DNA of 5,412 bases from CAVSWN01 sp046728115 (lineage in GTDB: Bacteria; Acidobacteriota; Vicinamibacteria; Vicinamibacterales; CAVVIG01). The stretch spans positions 1 through 5,412 of the forward strand of contig JBKPDW010000169.1 in the NCBI GenBank assembly GCA_046728115.1, in the 5' to 3' direction. The stretch's first letter is position 1. Each line of letters begins with the position of its first letter. A model generated the notes under the pieces. It did no database searches. It was not told the origin of the DNA and was given only the letters and a program-made list of their open reading frames with translations. Made by a program: the position numbers and the translations under genes. Shown one piece after another: positions 1 to 5,014 of the stretch.

Positions 1-552
1 CACGCGAAATGGGACTGCGCCGATCCGGACCTCGGCATCAAGTGGGTCGGCTTGTCCAAACAGCGTCCGAGCGACAGTGTCGCCAATCACGGCCACACGG
101 GCTGCGGAGGTGACCGCCGCGGCATCGAAATACTGGCCGCGACTCACCGTCCGCGCCCACACCCGCTCCCCCCGCTCGGACTGGCCGAGCACGCGTACGG
201 TGGCCGTGGTCTCGCGATACCGCACGACGCTCGAGACCTCCTGCTGGGGATCCCATGCCTCGATGTCACCGAGTTCGTCTGCGACGGCGGTCAATTCGTC
301 GATCGTCAGCCGCGAGGCTCCGGCGCGGGGACTTCCCATAATGCGGCTGCCGCCCGAGATGACGAGAATGGACGAATCACCGAGCATTTGGCCGACGGTC
401 TTCACCACCTTGGCTTCCACGCCCTGTCCGAGAGAGACCACCAGCGTCAATGCCGCCACGCCTACGAGACTCCCGAGCATCACGAACGTGCTCCGCAGCG
501 GGTACCGTGCCATGGCACGCATGCTGTGTGTGATCAGACGCGTTGTCATCAT
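1..552 (-). CDS. MacB-type ABC transporter permease, N-terminal part (C-terminus beyond window)
   Basis: This is the inner-membrane permease of a MacAB-like (FtsX/MacB family) export system, and 184 residues are visible. An N-terminal cytoplasmic stretch is followed by a first membrane helix at about residues 21-41 (core FVMLGSLVGVAALTLVVSLG). The large periplasmic domain (MacB_PCD type) then begins. Near the left edge the sequence VAVIGDTVARTLFG...DPLDAEVRIG...PFRV matches the conserved end of that domain. The three C-terminal membrane helices expected of the family lie outside the window. Two ATG codons are adjacent (552-550 and 549-547). GGGAGG at 562-557 is 4 nt from the first and 7 nt from the second, so the second may be the real start. 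The ATPase stop TAA overlaps the first ATG (TAATG), which implies translational coupling. Unlike E. coli MacB, ATPase and permease are separate proteins. Substrate is unknown. Confidence 0.93.
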   Translation of the reverse strand, partial: MMTTRLITHSMRAMARYPLRSTFVMLGSLVGVAALTLVVSLGQGVEAKVVKTVGQMLGDSSILVISGGSRIMGSPRAGASRLTIDELTAVADELGDIEAWDPQQEVSSVVRYRETTATVRVLGQSERGERVWARTVSRGQYFDAAAVTSAARVAVIGDTVARTLFGQADPLDAEVRIGAVPFRV

Positions 553-1277
553 TAAACCTCCCTGCCCTGAGCGACGTGAGAGGGCTCTCTCGTTGTCGTG
601 AGCGGCGCTCGAGCGTCGTCGGCGACCACCCGGCCGCGCTCGAGCCGCACGACGCGTCGGGCGTGTGCGGCCATGGCGATGTCGTGGGTGACGAGGACGA
701 TCGTTCGGCCAGACTCGTGCAATGCCGTGACAATCTCCATGATCTCGCCGGCCGACGTCGGATCCAGATTCCCCGTCGGCTCGTCGGCGAGCAGAAGATC
801 CGGATCATTGACGAGCGCGCGTGCAATGGCCACACGCTGCTGCTCGCCACCGGACAACTCGGACGGTGTATGGCGCATGCGATCGGCGAGGCCGACTGCC
901 TCGAGCGCCTTGCGGCCGAGACCGTTCGTCGATGCGCGATCGGAATATAACAGCGGCAACTCGACGTTCTCGAGCGCGCTCGTCCTCGGCAGCAGATGAA
1001 ACGCCTGGAAGACGAATCCCACGTTCTTGTTCCGGAAGCGGGCCTGCTCCGCCACGCTCAGGCGCGAGACATCGCGCCCATCAAACATGTATCGGCCTGC
1101 GGTGGGTGCGTCCAGGAGCCCGAGGATATTCATCAGCGTGGACTTGCCCGATCCCGACGCGCCGACAATCGCGACAAATTCGCCGCGATCGATCCGCAGC
1201 GACACACCCGACAACGCGTGGACCGGCTCGCCGGTCGGCCGCGTATACGTTTTACCGATCGCGTGCAGCTCGATCAT
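552..1277 (-). CDS. ABC transporter ATP-binding protein, MacB/LolD family
   Basis: This 241-residue cytoplasmic ATPase should power the adjacent permease by ATP binding and hydrolysis. All nucleotide-binding motifs are intact: Walker A GASGSGKST at residues 39-47, Q-loop Gln91 in FVFQAFHLLP, signature LSGGEQQR at 141-148, Walker B LLLADEPTGNLD from 161 with the catalytic Glu166, and the H-loop His198 in VLVTHD. The spacing and the EPTGNLDPTSAGEIM segment are typical of the MacB/LolD/FtsE group rather than of importers. Length is normal for a stand-alone domain of this group. The start ATG at 1277 lies inside the 3' end of the adaptor gene (26-bp overlap), with GAGG 9 nt upstream, so translation is probably coupled. 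Its TAA stop shares a base with the permease start. LolD-type lipoprotein release is an alternative family role, but the MacA-like neighbour favours MacAB-type efflux or secretion. Confidence 0.96.
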   Translation of the reverse strand: MIELHAIGKTYTRPTGEPVHALSGVSLRIDRGEFVAIVGASGSGKSTLMNILGLLDAPTAGRYMFDGRDVSRLSVAEQARFRNKNVGFVFQAFHLLPRTSALENVELPLLYSDRASTNGLGRKALEAVGLADRMRHTPSELSGGEQQRVAIARALVNDPDLLLADEPTGNLDPTSAGEIMEIVTALHESGRTIVLVTHDIAMAAHARRVVRLERGRVVADDARAPLTTTREPSHVAQGREV

Positions 1278-2352
1278 CTGTGCTCGCCTCGTCCTTCACA
1301 TCCCCAATCAACACCTCGTCGCCCTCGCGCACGCCGTCGATGATTTCCGAGTAGTTGTCGTCTCGGATACCCGTGGTCACCAGCCGACGTTCGATCCTGT
1401 CGCCGCGTCGTGACAGCACGAAAGTCCCGCTACCATCACGGCGCACCGCACGAATAGGCAGGGCCAACACGTGCTCGCGAGCGTCGAGCAGTATCCGCAC
1501 GGTCGTGGTCATCTCGGGACGGAGGATCCGATCGCGCGGTGGCTCGAATCGCACCACCGTGACGTAGTTGACGACGTTGTCGCGTATCTCCGCCTTCGGG
1601 TACACAGCGGTAACGCGACCCGCGAACTCTTGACCGCTGTAGGTATCCACCGTGAATGTGGCGTTCCGTCCGATACGAATCCGCCCGATGTCGGTCTCAT
1701 CCACATAAGCCCAGACTTCGAGGCGAGACAGGTCAATCAGCGTCACGAATGTCGGCGCCGCAAAGTTCGCGGCGACCGTCTCACCTTCCTGCGTCGAGAC
1801 CGACCCGACGACGCCCGCGATGGGTGCCAGGATCCGTGCATATGCGAGCTGCGTTGTCGCGTACTCGAGGCTTGCGCGTGCGGCGGTGACTTGCTTTTCG
1901 GCCACGGCGGCGGCGCGTTCCGCCAGGTCCAAGTCGCTGCGCGCCACGACGCCTTCCTCGCTGAGCCGGCGCTTGCGCTGAAGGTCGGTGTTGGCATAGT
2001 TCAGATTGACCTCCGCCTGCTGCAATGCGGCGGCGGCTTCATTCCGACGGGCGATCAAGTCGCGGTCGTCCAGCTCTGCGAGCAACTGCCCTTTGGTAAC
2101 GCGGTCCCCAATCCGGACGTAGAGTCGCTGGACGACGCCCGAAATTCGGGATCCCACACGAACCTCAGCGCCAACACGGGGCTTGATGATTCCTGTCGCT
2201 TTGACGACGTAGCCGACGTCGCGCCGAACCACCCGCACGACCTGTGCTTGAGCGCGATCGCTGTCGGATTTTGTCCAGGCGACACGGCTCCAGAGGAAGA
2301 CGGCACTCGCAATTGCGGCTAGGCCCACGACCGCGAACACAATCCGTTTCAC
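1252..2352 (-). CDS. MacA-like periplasmic adaptor subunit (HlyD/RND-type membrane fusion protein)
   Basis: This 366-residue adaptor should link the inner-membrane ABC transporter to an outer-membrane channel. Residues 4-22 form an N-terminal membrane anchor, and there is no lipobox cysteine. The first half of a biotinyl-lipoyl domain is at about 67-95 (SRISGVVQRLYVRIGDRVTK). An alanine/arginine/glutamine-rich alpha-hairpin spans about 100-172. The returning lipoyl half is at about 173-193 (APIAGVVGSVSTQEGETV). A beta-barrel domain follows to about 290 (LEVWAYVDETDIGRIRIG), then a membrane-proximal domain from about 295 (LALPIRAVRRDGSGTFVL). The domain order and length fit MacA. The start is GTG at 2352, with AGAGGG at 2363-2358 and a 5-nt spacer. 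It is the first gene of the three-gene pump operon and overlaps the ATPase gene by 26 bp. A candidate promoter is at 2394-2421. No TolC-like channel gene is visible, so the channel may be encoded elsewhere. Confidence 0.95.
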   Translation of the reverse strand: MKRIVFAVVGLAAIASAVFLWSRVAWTKSDSDRAQAQVVRVVRRDVGYVVKATGIIKPRVGAEVRVGSRISGVVQRLYVRIGDRVTKGQLLAELDDRDLIARRNEAAAALQQAEVNLNYANTDLQRKRRLSEEGVVARSDLDLAERAAAVAEKQVTAARASLEYATTQLAYARILAPIAGVVGSVSTQEGETVAANFAAPTFVTLIDLSRLEVWAYVDETDIGRIRIGRNATFTVDTYSGQEFAGRVTAVYPKAEIRDNVVNYVTVVRFEPPRDRILRPEMTTTVRILLDAREHVLALPIRAVRRDGSGTFVLSRRGDRIERRLVTTGIRDDNYSEIIDGVREGDEVLIGDVKDEASTDDRAARDR

Positions 2353-2379
2353 CCAAACCCTCTGTGCGCAGTGTCGGAG

Positions 2380-2424
2380 GCGAACGTTTCTGAGTTATTT
2401 CTGTCCGGTAACGAATTGCAACAG
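2380..2424 (-). repeat. Copy A of a shared 45-bp promoter block (before the pump operon)
   Basis: An ungapped comparison with 3362-3406 gives 30 identical bases of 45. The strongest part is at the downstream end: AATAAC, two variable bases, AGAAAC, two variable bases, TCGC. Weaker conserved pieces upstream are CA.TTC.TTAC. The conserved bases extend past the -10 element, where a plain promoter need not be conserved, so a common regulator-binding site is a reasonable reading. Confidence 0.6.
2394..2421 (-). promoter_or_regulatory. Candidate promoter of the macA-like operon
   Basis: On the minus strand TTGCAA (2421-2416) and AATAAC (2399-2394) are separated by 16 bp, each matching 4 of 6 bases of the sigma-70 consensus. 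Transcription would begin near 2387, giving a leader of about 35 nt before the GTG start. The site lies inside a 45-bp block (2380-2424) that is repeated in related form before the barrel gene, which raises confidence that it is regulatory. The start site itself is inferred. Confidence 0.45.
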
Positions 2425-2482
2425 CTTCGATGGCCCAGGGCGGAAGGGTGTTCGGGAGTCTCGCGCGTATGGTGTCGCCTCT

Positions 2483-2512
2483 GCATGCCGTCTGGTTGTG
2501 ATTCACGGCTGC
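2483..2512 (-). terminator. Possible hairpin between the barrel gene and the pump operon
   Basis: Just past the barrel-protein stop codon on the minus strand, GCAGCCGT and ACGGCATGC can pair in an 8-bp stem with one bulged base and a 13-nt loop. There is no following U-run and the loop is large, so intrinsic termination is doubtful. It could weakly separate the two transcription units or be chance. Confidence 0.25.
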
Positions 2513-2526
2513 CTCGAGACAAGTGA

Positions 2527-3228
2527 TTAGCGCCGGCGGAGGACGAGAAAGGCCACCCCTGTCTCGATCCTGATGTGGTCAGCCTTCCAGGCCTGCTGCG
2601 CTCCGCTGACGAACGTCAGCGTCGGTCGCGTGCGCAGGAAAGATGCGCCTCCCGTAAGGTAGATCCTGGGATGCACGTCGTACCAGAGTCGGCCCGCGAG
2701 CTCCCAGGCAAAGCTGTTGTCGATCCGATCGACCGCTTCGGACAAGACGAGTCGCGAACCACGCGTGGTTGTCCCAGCCTTGTCGACGCTGTTGAATGAA
2801 TACCCTGCTACGCCGGATGCCACGAGTGATACCCGCGGCGCGAGCGGTTGAACCCAACCAAAACCCGCCATGAGCGGGCGCAGACGCAGCGTACCGAAGT
2901 CCTCTGCTCCAGCCTCGTTTCCGCTCACTGCTGCGGTCGCCCTCGCCGGCATGCCCATGCGACCTTGTGGAATGATGCCGGCTTTGGCGCGAGGTGAAGG
3001 GCGGCCGATGACCTCGACTATCGTGCTGTTCGACGCCGCCTGCTCCAGGAGGAACTGCCATTTGAACCCTGCCCCGACGGCGAGATCGAATGGCGGCCAG
3101 CATCGGTGTCCAGTATCATCCGCGGTCGTACGAGCCGTGTCGGCCGTTTCCGGTTCCTGCGCGCCTATCGAGCGCACAGTCAGAACGGCCGCGATGCTCA
3201 GGGCGAGCACGAACTTCGCGCGGATCAT
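2527..3228 (-). CDS. Predicted outer-membrane beta-barrel protein (unassigned family)
   Basis: This protein of 233 residues has a clear signal peptide (MIRAKFVLALSIAAVLTVRS) and probable cleavage around residues 23-24 (after GA or AQ). A Thr/Asp-rich linker follows, then a chain of alternating hydrophobic and polar segments typical of beta-strands: FDLAVGAGFKWQFLL, LRLRPLMAGFGWVQPL, RVSLVASGVAGYSFN, FAWELAGRLWYDV, RIYLTGGASFLRT, and a last strand IRIETGVAFLVL ending in RRR. Strand pairs are joined by Gly/Asp turns, consistent with a barrel of about eight strands. No named family was recognised. The frame is open 92 codons further upstream. The start at 3228 was chosen because the signal peptide begins there and GGAGAG (3240-3235) lies 6 nt before it. 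It precedes the pump operon on the same strand and shares a promoter-like block with it, so the two may be co-regulated. It is too small to be a TolC-type channel. Confidence 0.8.
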   Translation of the reverse strand: MIRAKFVLALSIAAVLTVRSIGAQEPETADTARTTADDTGHRCWPPFDLAVGAGFKWQFLLEQAASNSTIVEVIGRPSPRAKAGIIPQGRMGMPARATAAVSGNEAGAEDFGTLRLRPLMAGFGWVQPLAPRVSLVASGVAGYSFNSVDKAGTTTRGSRLVLSEAVDRIDNSFAWELAGRLWYDVHPRIYLTGGASFLRTRPTLTFVSGAQQAWKADHIRIETGVAFLVLRRR

Positions 3229-3361
3229 CTTAGGCTCTCCGCATCGTCGCCGCAGTGCAACCGGGTGTCGCGCGTTTGTTTTCCACGTGTACTCCACTGG
3301 ACGGTCCATTTCCGGGCAGACGCTGGCGGGTCGAACTGCTCGCCAATCCGGAGCTTGCGAC

Positions 3362-3406
3362 GCGACTGTTTCTCGGTTATTGCCGGAATGTAAGGAAGTG
3401 TTACTG
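3362..3406 (-). repeat. Copy B of the shared 45-bp promoter block (before the barrel gene)
   Basis: This block is the partner of 2380-2424, with 30 of 45 bases identical and no gaps. The conserved AATAAC, AGAAAC and TCGC pieces have identical spacing in both copies. This copy lies about 133 bp before the barrel-gene start codon, against 27 bp for copy A, so a long leader is implied here. Confidence 0.6.
3376..3404 (-). promoter_or_regulatory. Candidate promoter of the barrel-protein gene
   Basis: On the minus strand GTAACA (3404-3399) and AATAAC (3381-3376) are separated by 17 bp. The -10 element is identical to that proposed before the macA-like gene and sits in the same place within the shared block. 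Each hexamer matches the sigma-70 consensus at 4 of 6 positions. Transcription would begin near 3369 and leave a leader of about 140 nt. Confidence 0.4.
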
Positions 3407-3414
3407 TCGCTTAC
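3390..3414. promoter_or_regulatory. Imperfect 25-bp dyad, candidate operator
   Basis: GTAAG at 3390-3394 and CTTAC at 3410-3414 are perfect inverted arms. Inside them GT-T-AC is also symmetric about the central T at 3402, giving 8 of 12 paired positions in total. Size and symmetry fit a dimeric repressor site of the TetR type, and it covers the proposed -35 element of the barrel gene. Copy A of the block keeps only part of this symmetry, which weakens the case. Confidence 0.3.
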
Positions 3415-3680
3415 GGATCGATTGCGGGCGGTTGATGACGCAGCTTCAAGAGGCGCGTCACCAGCGGCAGCGCGACCACGCGCATCAAGAGGTCGCGCCG
3501 CCAAAGCTGGAACGAATTAGCAGGGACCAGCAGCCCCGTATTCCGATGACCCAGTTTGCGCCTGGCCTCCACTCGGGGACGAAGCCCGCCTTCCCATTCG
3601 CGCAGACCGGCGAAAATGTCATCGGGGCGCGCGCGGCGAGGACGGAGCCGAGAAAGATCTGCGCCGCCGATGGTGACAAC
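3411..3680 (-). pseudogene. Remnant of an FAD-dependent monooxygenase (C-terminal end, frameshifted)
   Basis: No intact gene occupies this stretch, but the minus strand encodes a stretch resembling the end of a UbiH/PHBH-type FAD-dependent monooxygenase. The downstream frame reads DDIFAGLREWEGGLRPRVEA, then NTGLLVPANSF, and LLMRVVALPLVTRLLK near the TAA stop at 3411-3413. It follows the family pattern of an 'aYErrLRP.ve..q' segment, a 'vP.s' segment and a leucine-rich tail. Immediately upstream, another frame reads AQIFLGSVLAARAP, resembling the 'A..LA.eL...PDD' piece that normally precedes it. Joining them needs one extra base at the run of four G (plus strand) at 3624-3627, so a one-base deletion or a sequencing error is likely. 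Similarity fades by about 3680, where the inverted repeat and the zinc-finger gene begin. The FAD-binding N-terminal domain is absent. The assignment is from remembered family patterns, not a search. Confidence 0.5.
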
Positions 3681-3687
3681 TTCGAGG

Positions 3688-3707
3688 CTGTCTACTAAGG
3701 TAGACAG
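3688..3707. promoter_or_regulatory. Perfect inverted repeat next to the zinc-finger gene start
   Basis: CTGTCTAC (3688-3695) and GTAGACAG (3700-3707) are perfect 8-bp arms around the loop TAAG. After one G/G mismatch the symmetry continues for two more pairs (3685-3686 with 3709-3710). It ends 3 bp before the ATG at 3711 and contains the only Shine-Dalgarno-like stretch (TAAGG). It could be a DNA operator, perhaps for the gene's own helix-turn-helix product, or an RNA hairpin controlling ribosome access. GTGACA at 3673-3678 followed 17 bp later by TAAGGT would make a weak promoter overlapping the repeat, with transcription starting almost at the start codon. Confidence 0.55.
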
Positions 3708-3710
3708 GCT

Positions 3711-4244
3711 ATGACACTCGATGAAGGACTGCTGAATCAGGCTAAGGAGCACCGTGACCACATTATTGAGCTCGAATACGAGGTCGATAGAACATGGCTC
3801 AGCTATGAGCATGCGATCCGCAGGCTACATGCAGCTGGCGGCTCGCTCCGCGATATTGCTGAAGCCCTCGGTCTCAGCCATCAGCGCGTCCACCAAATCG
3901 TGGAAGGAGTCGCTGGTAAGGTCGCCGTTAAGAATGCCCCGGCCAACCTGGTATGCAGCTTCTGCGGTTTGGATAAGATCGAGACACGGAAGGTGATTGC
4001 TGGCCCGGGAGTCTACATCTGCGACGGCTGCATTAGGCTGGCAACCGAGGTCGTCCAAGAAAACGAAGCCAAAGGCAACGAGCGGATTAAGCTCGCGGCC
4101 ATGTCGGACCGAAACGCGAAATGCACGTTCTGCGGCAAGAAGGGCCGACGCGGGGATCGTGTGGCGGAAACTGGAGATGCCCGCATCTGCGACGAATGTC
4201 TCGGCATATGCACCGACATTCTCGTCGGTCGCCAAGGCCGATAG
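3711..4244 (+). CDS. Helix-turn-helix protein with two ClpX-type C4 zinc fingers
   Basis: This 177-residue, probably cytoplasmic protein has three recognisable parts. Residues 1-45 are charged and helical, possibly coiled. Residues about 45-65 (SLRDIAEALGLSHQRVHQIV) form a helix-turn-helix of the sigma region 4-like kind. Two zinc fingers follow with identical geometry, CxxC, 18 residues, CxxC: Cys82/85/104/107 and Cys138/141/160/163. The first is very close to the N-terminal zinc-binding domain of the ClpX unfoldase (CSFCG...RKVIAGPGVYICDGC). The second is more diverged (CTFCG...ARICDECLGIC). The AAA+ domain of ClpX is absent, so this is not ClpX. DNA binding plus a ClpX-like dimerisation or adaptor surface is inferred. 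The start was chosen by frame and by the repeat just upstream; a strong Shine-Dalgarno sequence is lacking. Hand-counted 60-base lines give 48% GC at its start and 53% and 58% further in, against 60-70% in sampled pump-gene lines, hinting at a different origin. Confidence 0.9.
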   Translation: MTLDEGLLNQAKEHRDHIIELEYEVDRTWLSYEHAIRRLHAAGGSLRDIAEALGLSHQRVHQIVEGVAGKVAVKNAPANLVCSFCGLDKIETRKVIAGPGVYICDGCIRLATEVVQENEAKGNERIKLAAMSDRNAKCTFCGKKGRRGDRVAETGDARICDECLGICTDILVGRQGR

Positions 4245-4262
4245 GCACTCCCGCAACACGTC

Positions 4263-4290
4263 GGCGAGGTGTCGCCCTACACCGCTTCGC
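4263..4290. terminator. Possible terminator hairpins between convergent genes
   Basis: The 59-bp gap between the two convergent stop codons has two competing hairpins. GGTGT (4268-4272) pairs with ACACC (4279-4283) around 6 nt, extended by GCGA (4264-4267) with TCGC (4287-4290) across a 3-nt bulge. Alternatively GGCGA (4263-4267) pairs with TCGCC (4272-4276) around GGTG. Neither has a T-run, so any termination is likely factor-assisted. The support is position and pairing only. Confidence 0.3.
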
Positions 4291-4303
4291 TGCTGCGTCC
4301 GGT

Positions 4304-4909
4304 TTAGGAATTCGGCGCAGTACCGGGCGGGCTGGTGAGCACCGTCGGGACGTACTCGAGGAGCTGGATTCGGTTGTCGAACGTCCGGCTAGCAACCATA
4401 TCGAGCGCCACATCGGGATAGCCGTCATAGATCCGCTCCCGACCGGTGCTCCCGGTGATCACCGGGAAGACGCCCACCCTGAAACGGTCCACCAGGCCTG
4501 CCTTGAGGAGACTCCGGCACAGCGTGAGGCTTCCGATGGTGCTCATGCTGGTGCCGTTGCGCTTCATCGCTGCCACCGCCGCGACAGCATCGTCGCGGAT
4601 CAACTGGGTATTGGCCCACGACAGCGGTGCCTCCAGTGTCGAGGAGAACACCACCTTGGGCAGTCTGGAGAGTTCAGCCATTGCGGCATCCTCGGAGGTC
4701 TTGTCCGAGTCCGATGCCTCTGAGGCGGAGGCGAATCCGTGCATTAGCCGGTAAGTGTTCGCCCCCATCAACAGCGTGTAGTTGCGTTCGGGTCGCTCGT
4801 CGAGCCAGGCAAGGTACTCCGGGCCCTGGAGTCCCCACCACCCGGGCCATCCTTCGGCGGATGCGTAGCCGTCAAGTGAGGTAATGAAGTCAACTATCAA
4901 TTCCGGCAT
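4304..4909 (-). CDS. Dihydrofolate reductase family protein (RibD C-terminal-like)
   Basis: This 201-residue cytoplasmic protein belongs to the dihydrofolate reductase/RibD C-terminal superfamily, whose members reduce substrates with NAD(P)H. The N-terminal strand and SLDGYA motif (residues 11-16) are typical, followed by LMGANTYRLM (47-56), LPKVVFSSTL (83-92) and the nucleotide-binding region IGSLTLCRSLLKAGLVDRFR (125-144). VGVFPVITGSTGRERI (145-160) then matches the family's C-terminal core. Length is usual for the stand-alone family. It lacks the deaminase half of RibD and is not a classical folate enzyme by motif, so its substrate cannot be named and trimethoprim resistance should not be assumed. 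The ATG at 4909 has AGGAG 7 nt upstream. It converges on the zinc-finger gene, and the methyltransferase remnant lies 105 bp upstream on the same strand. Confidence 0.9.
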   Translation of the reverse strand: MPELIVDFITSLDGYASAEGWPGWWGLQGPEYLAWLDERPERNYTLLMGANTYRLMHGFASASEASDSDKTSEDAAMAELSRLPKVVFSSTLEAPLSWANTQLIRDDAVAAVAAMKRNGTSMSTIGSLTLCRSLLKAGLVDRFRVGVFPVITGSTGRERIYDGYPDVALDMVASRTFDNRIQLLEYVPTVLTSPPGTAPNS

Positions 4910-4960
4910 CGTTCTTCTCCTGCGGTGCTGCGGTTGTCCGACTCCCTCGATGAGGTATCT

Positions 4961-4978
4961 ACGTAAGGTGCTTCACGT
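4961..4978. promoter_or_regulatory. Small dyad upstream of the DHFR-family gene
   Basis: ACGTAAG (4961-4967) and CTTcACGT (4971-4978) pair over 7 positions with one bulged base and a 3-nt loop. The dyad is about 52 bp before the DHFR-family start. It may be an operator or a leader hairpin. No convincing -35/-10 pair was found in this 105-bp gap. Confidence 0.25.
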
Positions 4979-4992
4979 CGCCGTCGCCGTGG

Positions 4993-5011
4993 CCCGAGCC
5001 AGCGGCTCGGG
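4993..5011 (-). terminator. GC-rich hairpin just after the methyltransferase stop codon
   Basis: CCCGAGCC (4993-5000) and GGCTCGGG (5004-5011) are perfect 8-bp arms with a 3-nt loop, starting 4 nt past the TGA at 5017-5015 on the minus strand. Position and strength suit a transcription terminator or a 3'-end protecting structure, but no U-run follows. Confidence 0.5.
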
Positions 5012-5014
5012 GGC

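Noticed and set aside
1471..2322. A 283-residue plus-strand frame.
   Set aside because: It lies wholly antisense to the well-supported MacA-like gene and shows no domain of its own; it is a consequence of GC-rich codon bias.
2527..3504. A longer 325-residue version of the barrel protein beginning at 3504.
   Set aside because: The extra 92 residues are arginine-rich with no recognisable domain. The signal peptide and a good Shine-Dalgarno sequence both point to the start at 3228.
3255..3698. A 147-residue plus-strand frame in the otherwise gene-poor stretch.
   Set aside because: No family features or Shine-Dalgarno sequence were seen. The opposite strand gives a much better explanation for 3411-3680.
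3411..3812. A 133-residue minus-strand frame overlapping the start of the zinc-finger gene.
   Set aside because: Its N-terminal third is antisense to the zinc-finger coding region. Only the part from about 3626 down resembles a protein family, and that is reported as a remnant.
4245..4310. A possible integron attC site between the zinc-finger and DHFR-family genes (DHFR-type genes are common cassettes).
   Set aside because: The required GTTRRRY and RYYYAAC ends are absent at either side, and the DHFR-family gene is not of the dfr resistance type.
4121..4723. A 200-residue plus-strand frame rich in His and Arg.
   Set aside because: It runs across the zinc-finger gene's end and antisense to the DHFR-family gene, with no domain and no ribosome-binding site; it is a shadow frame.
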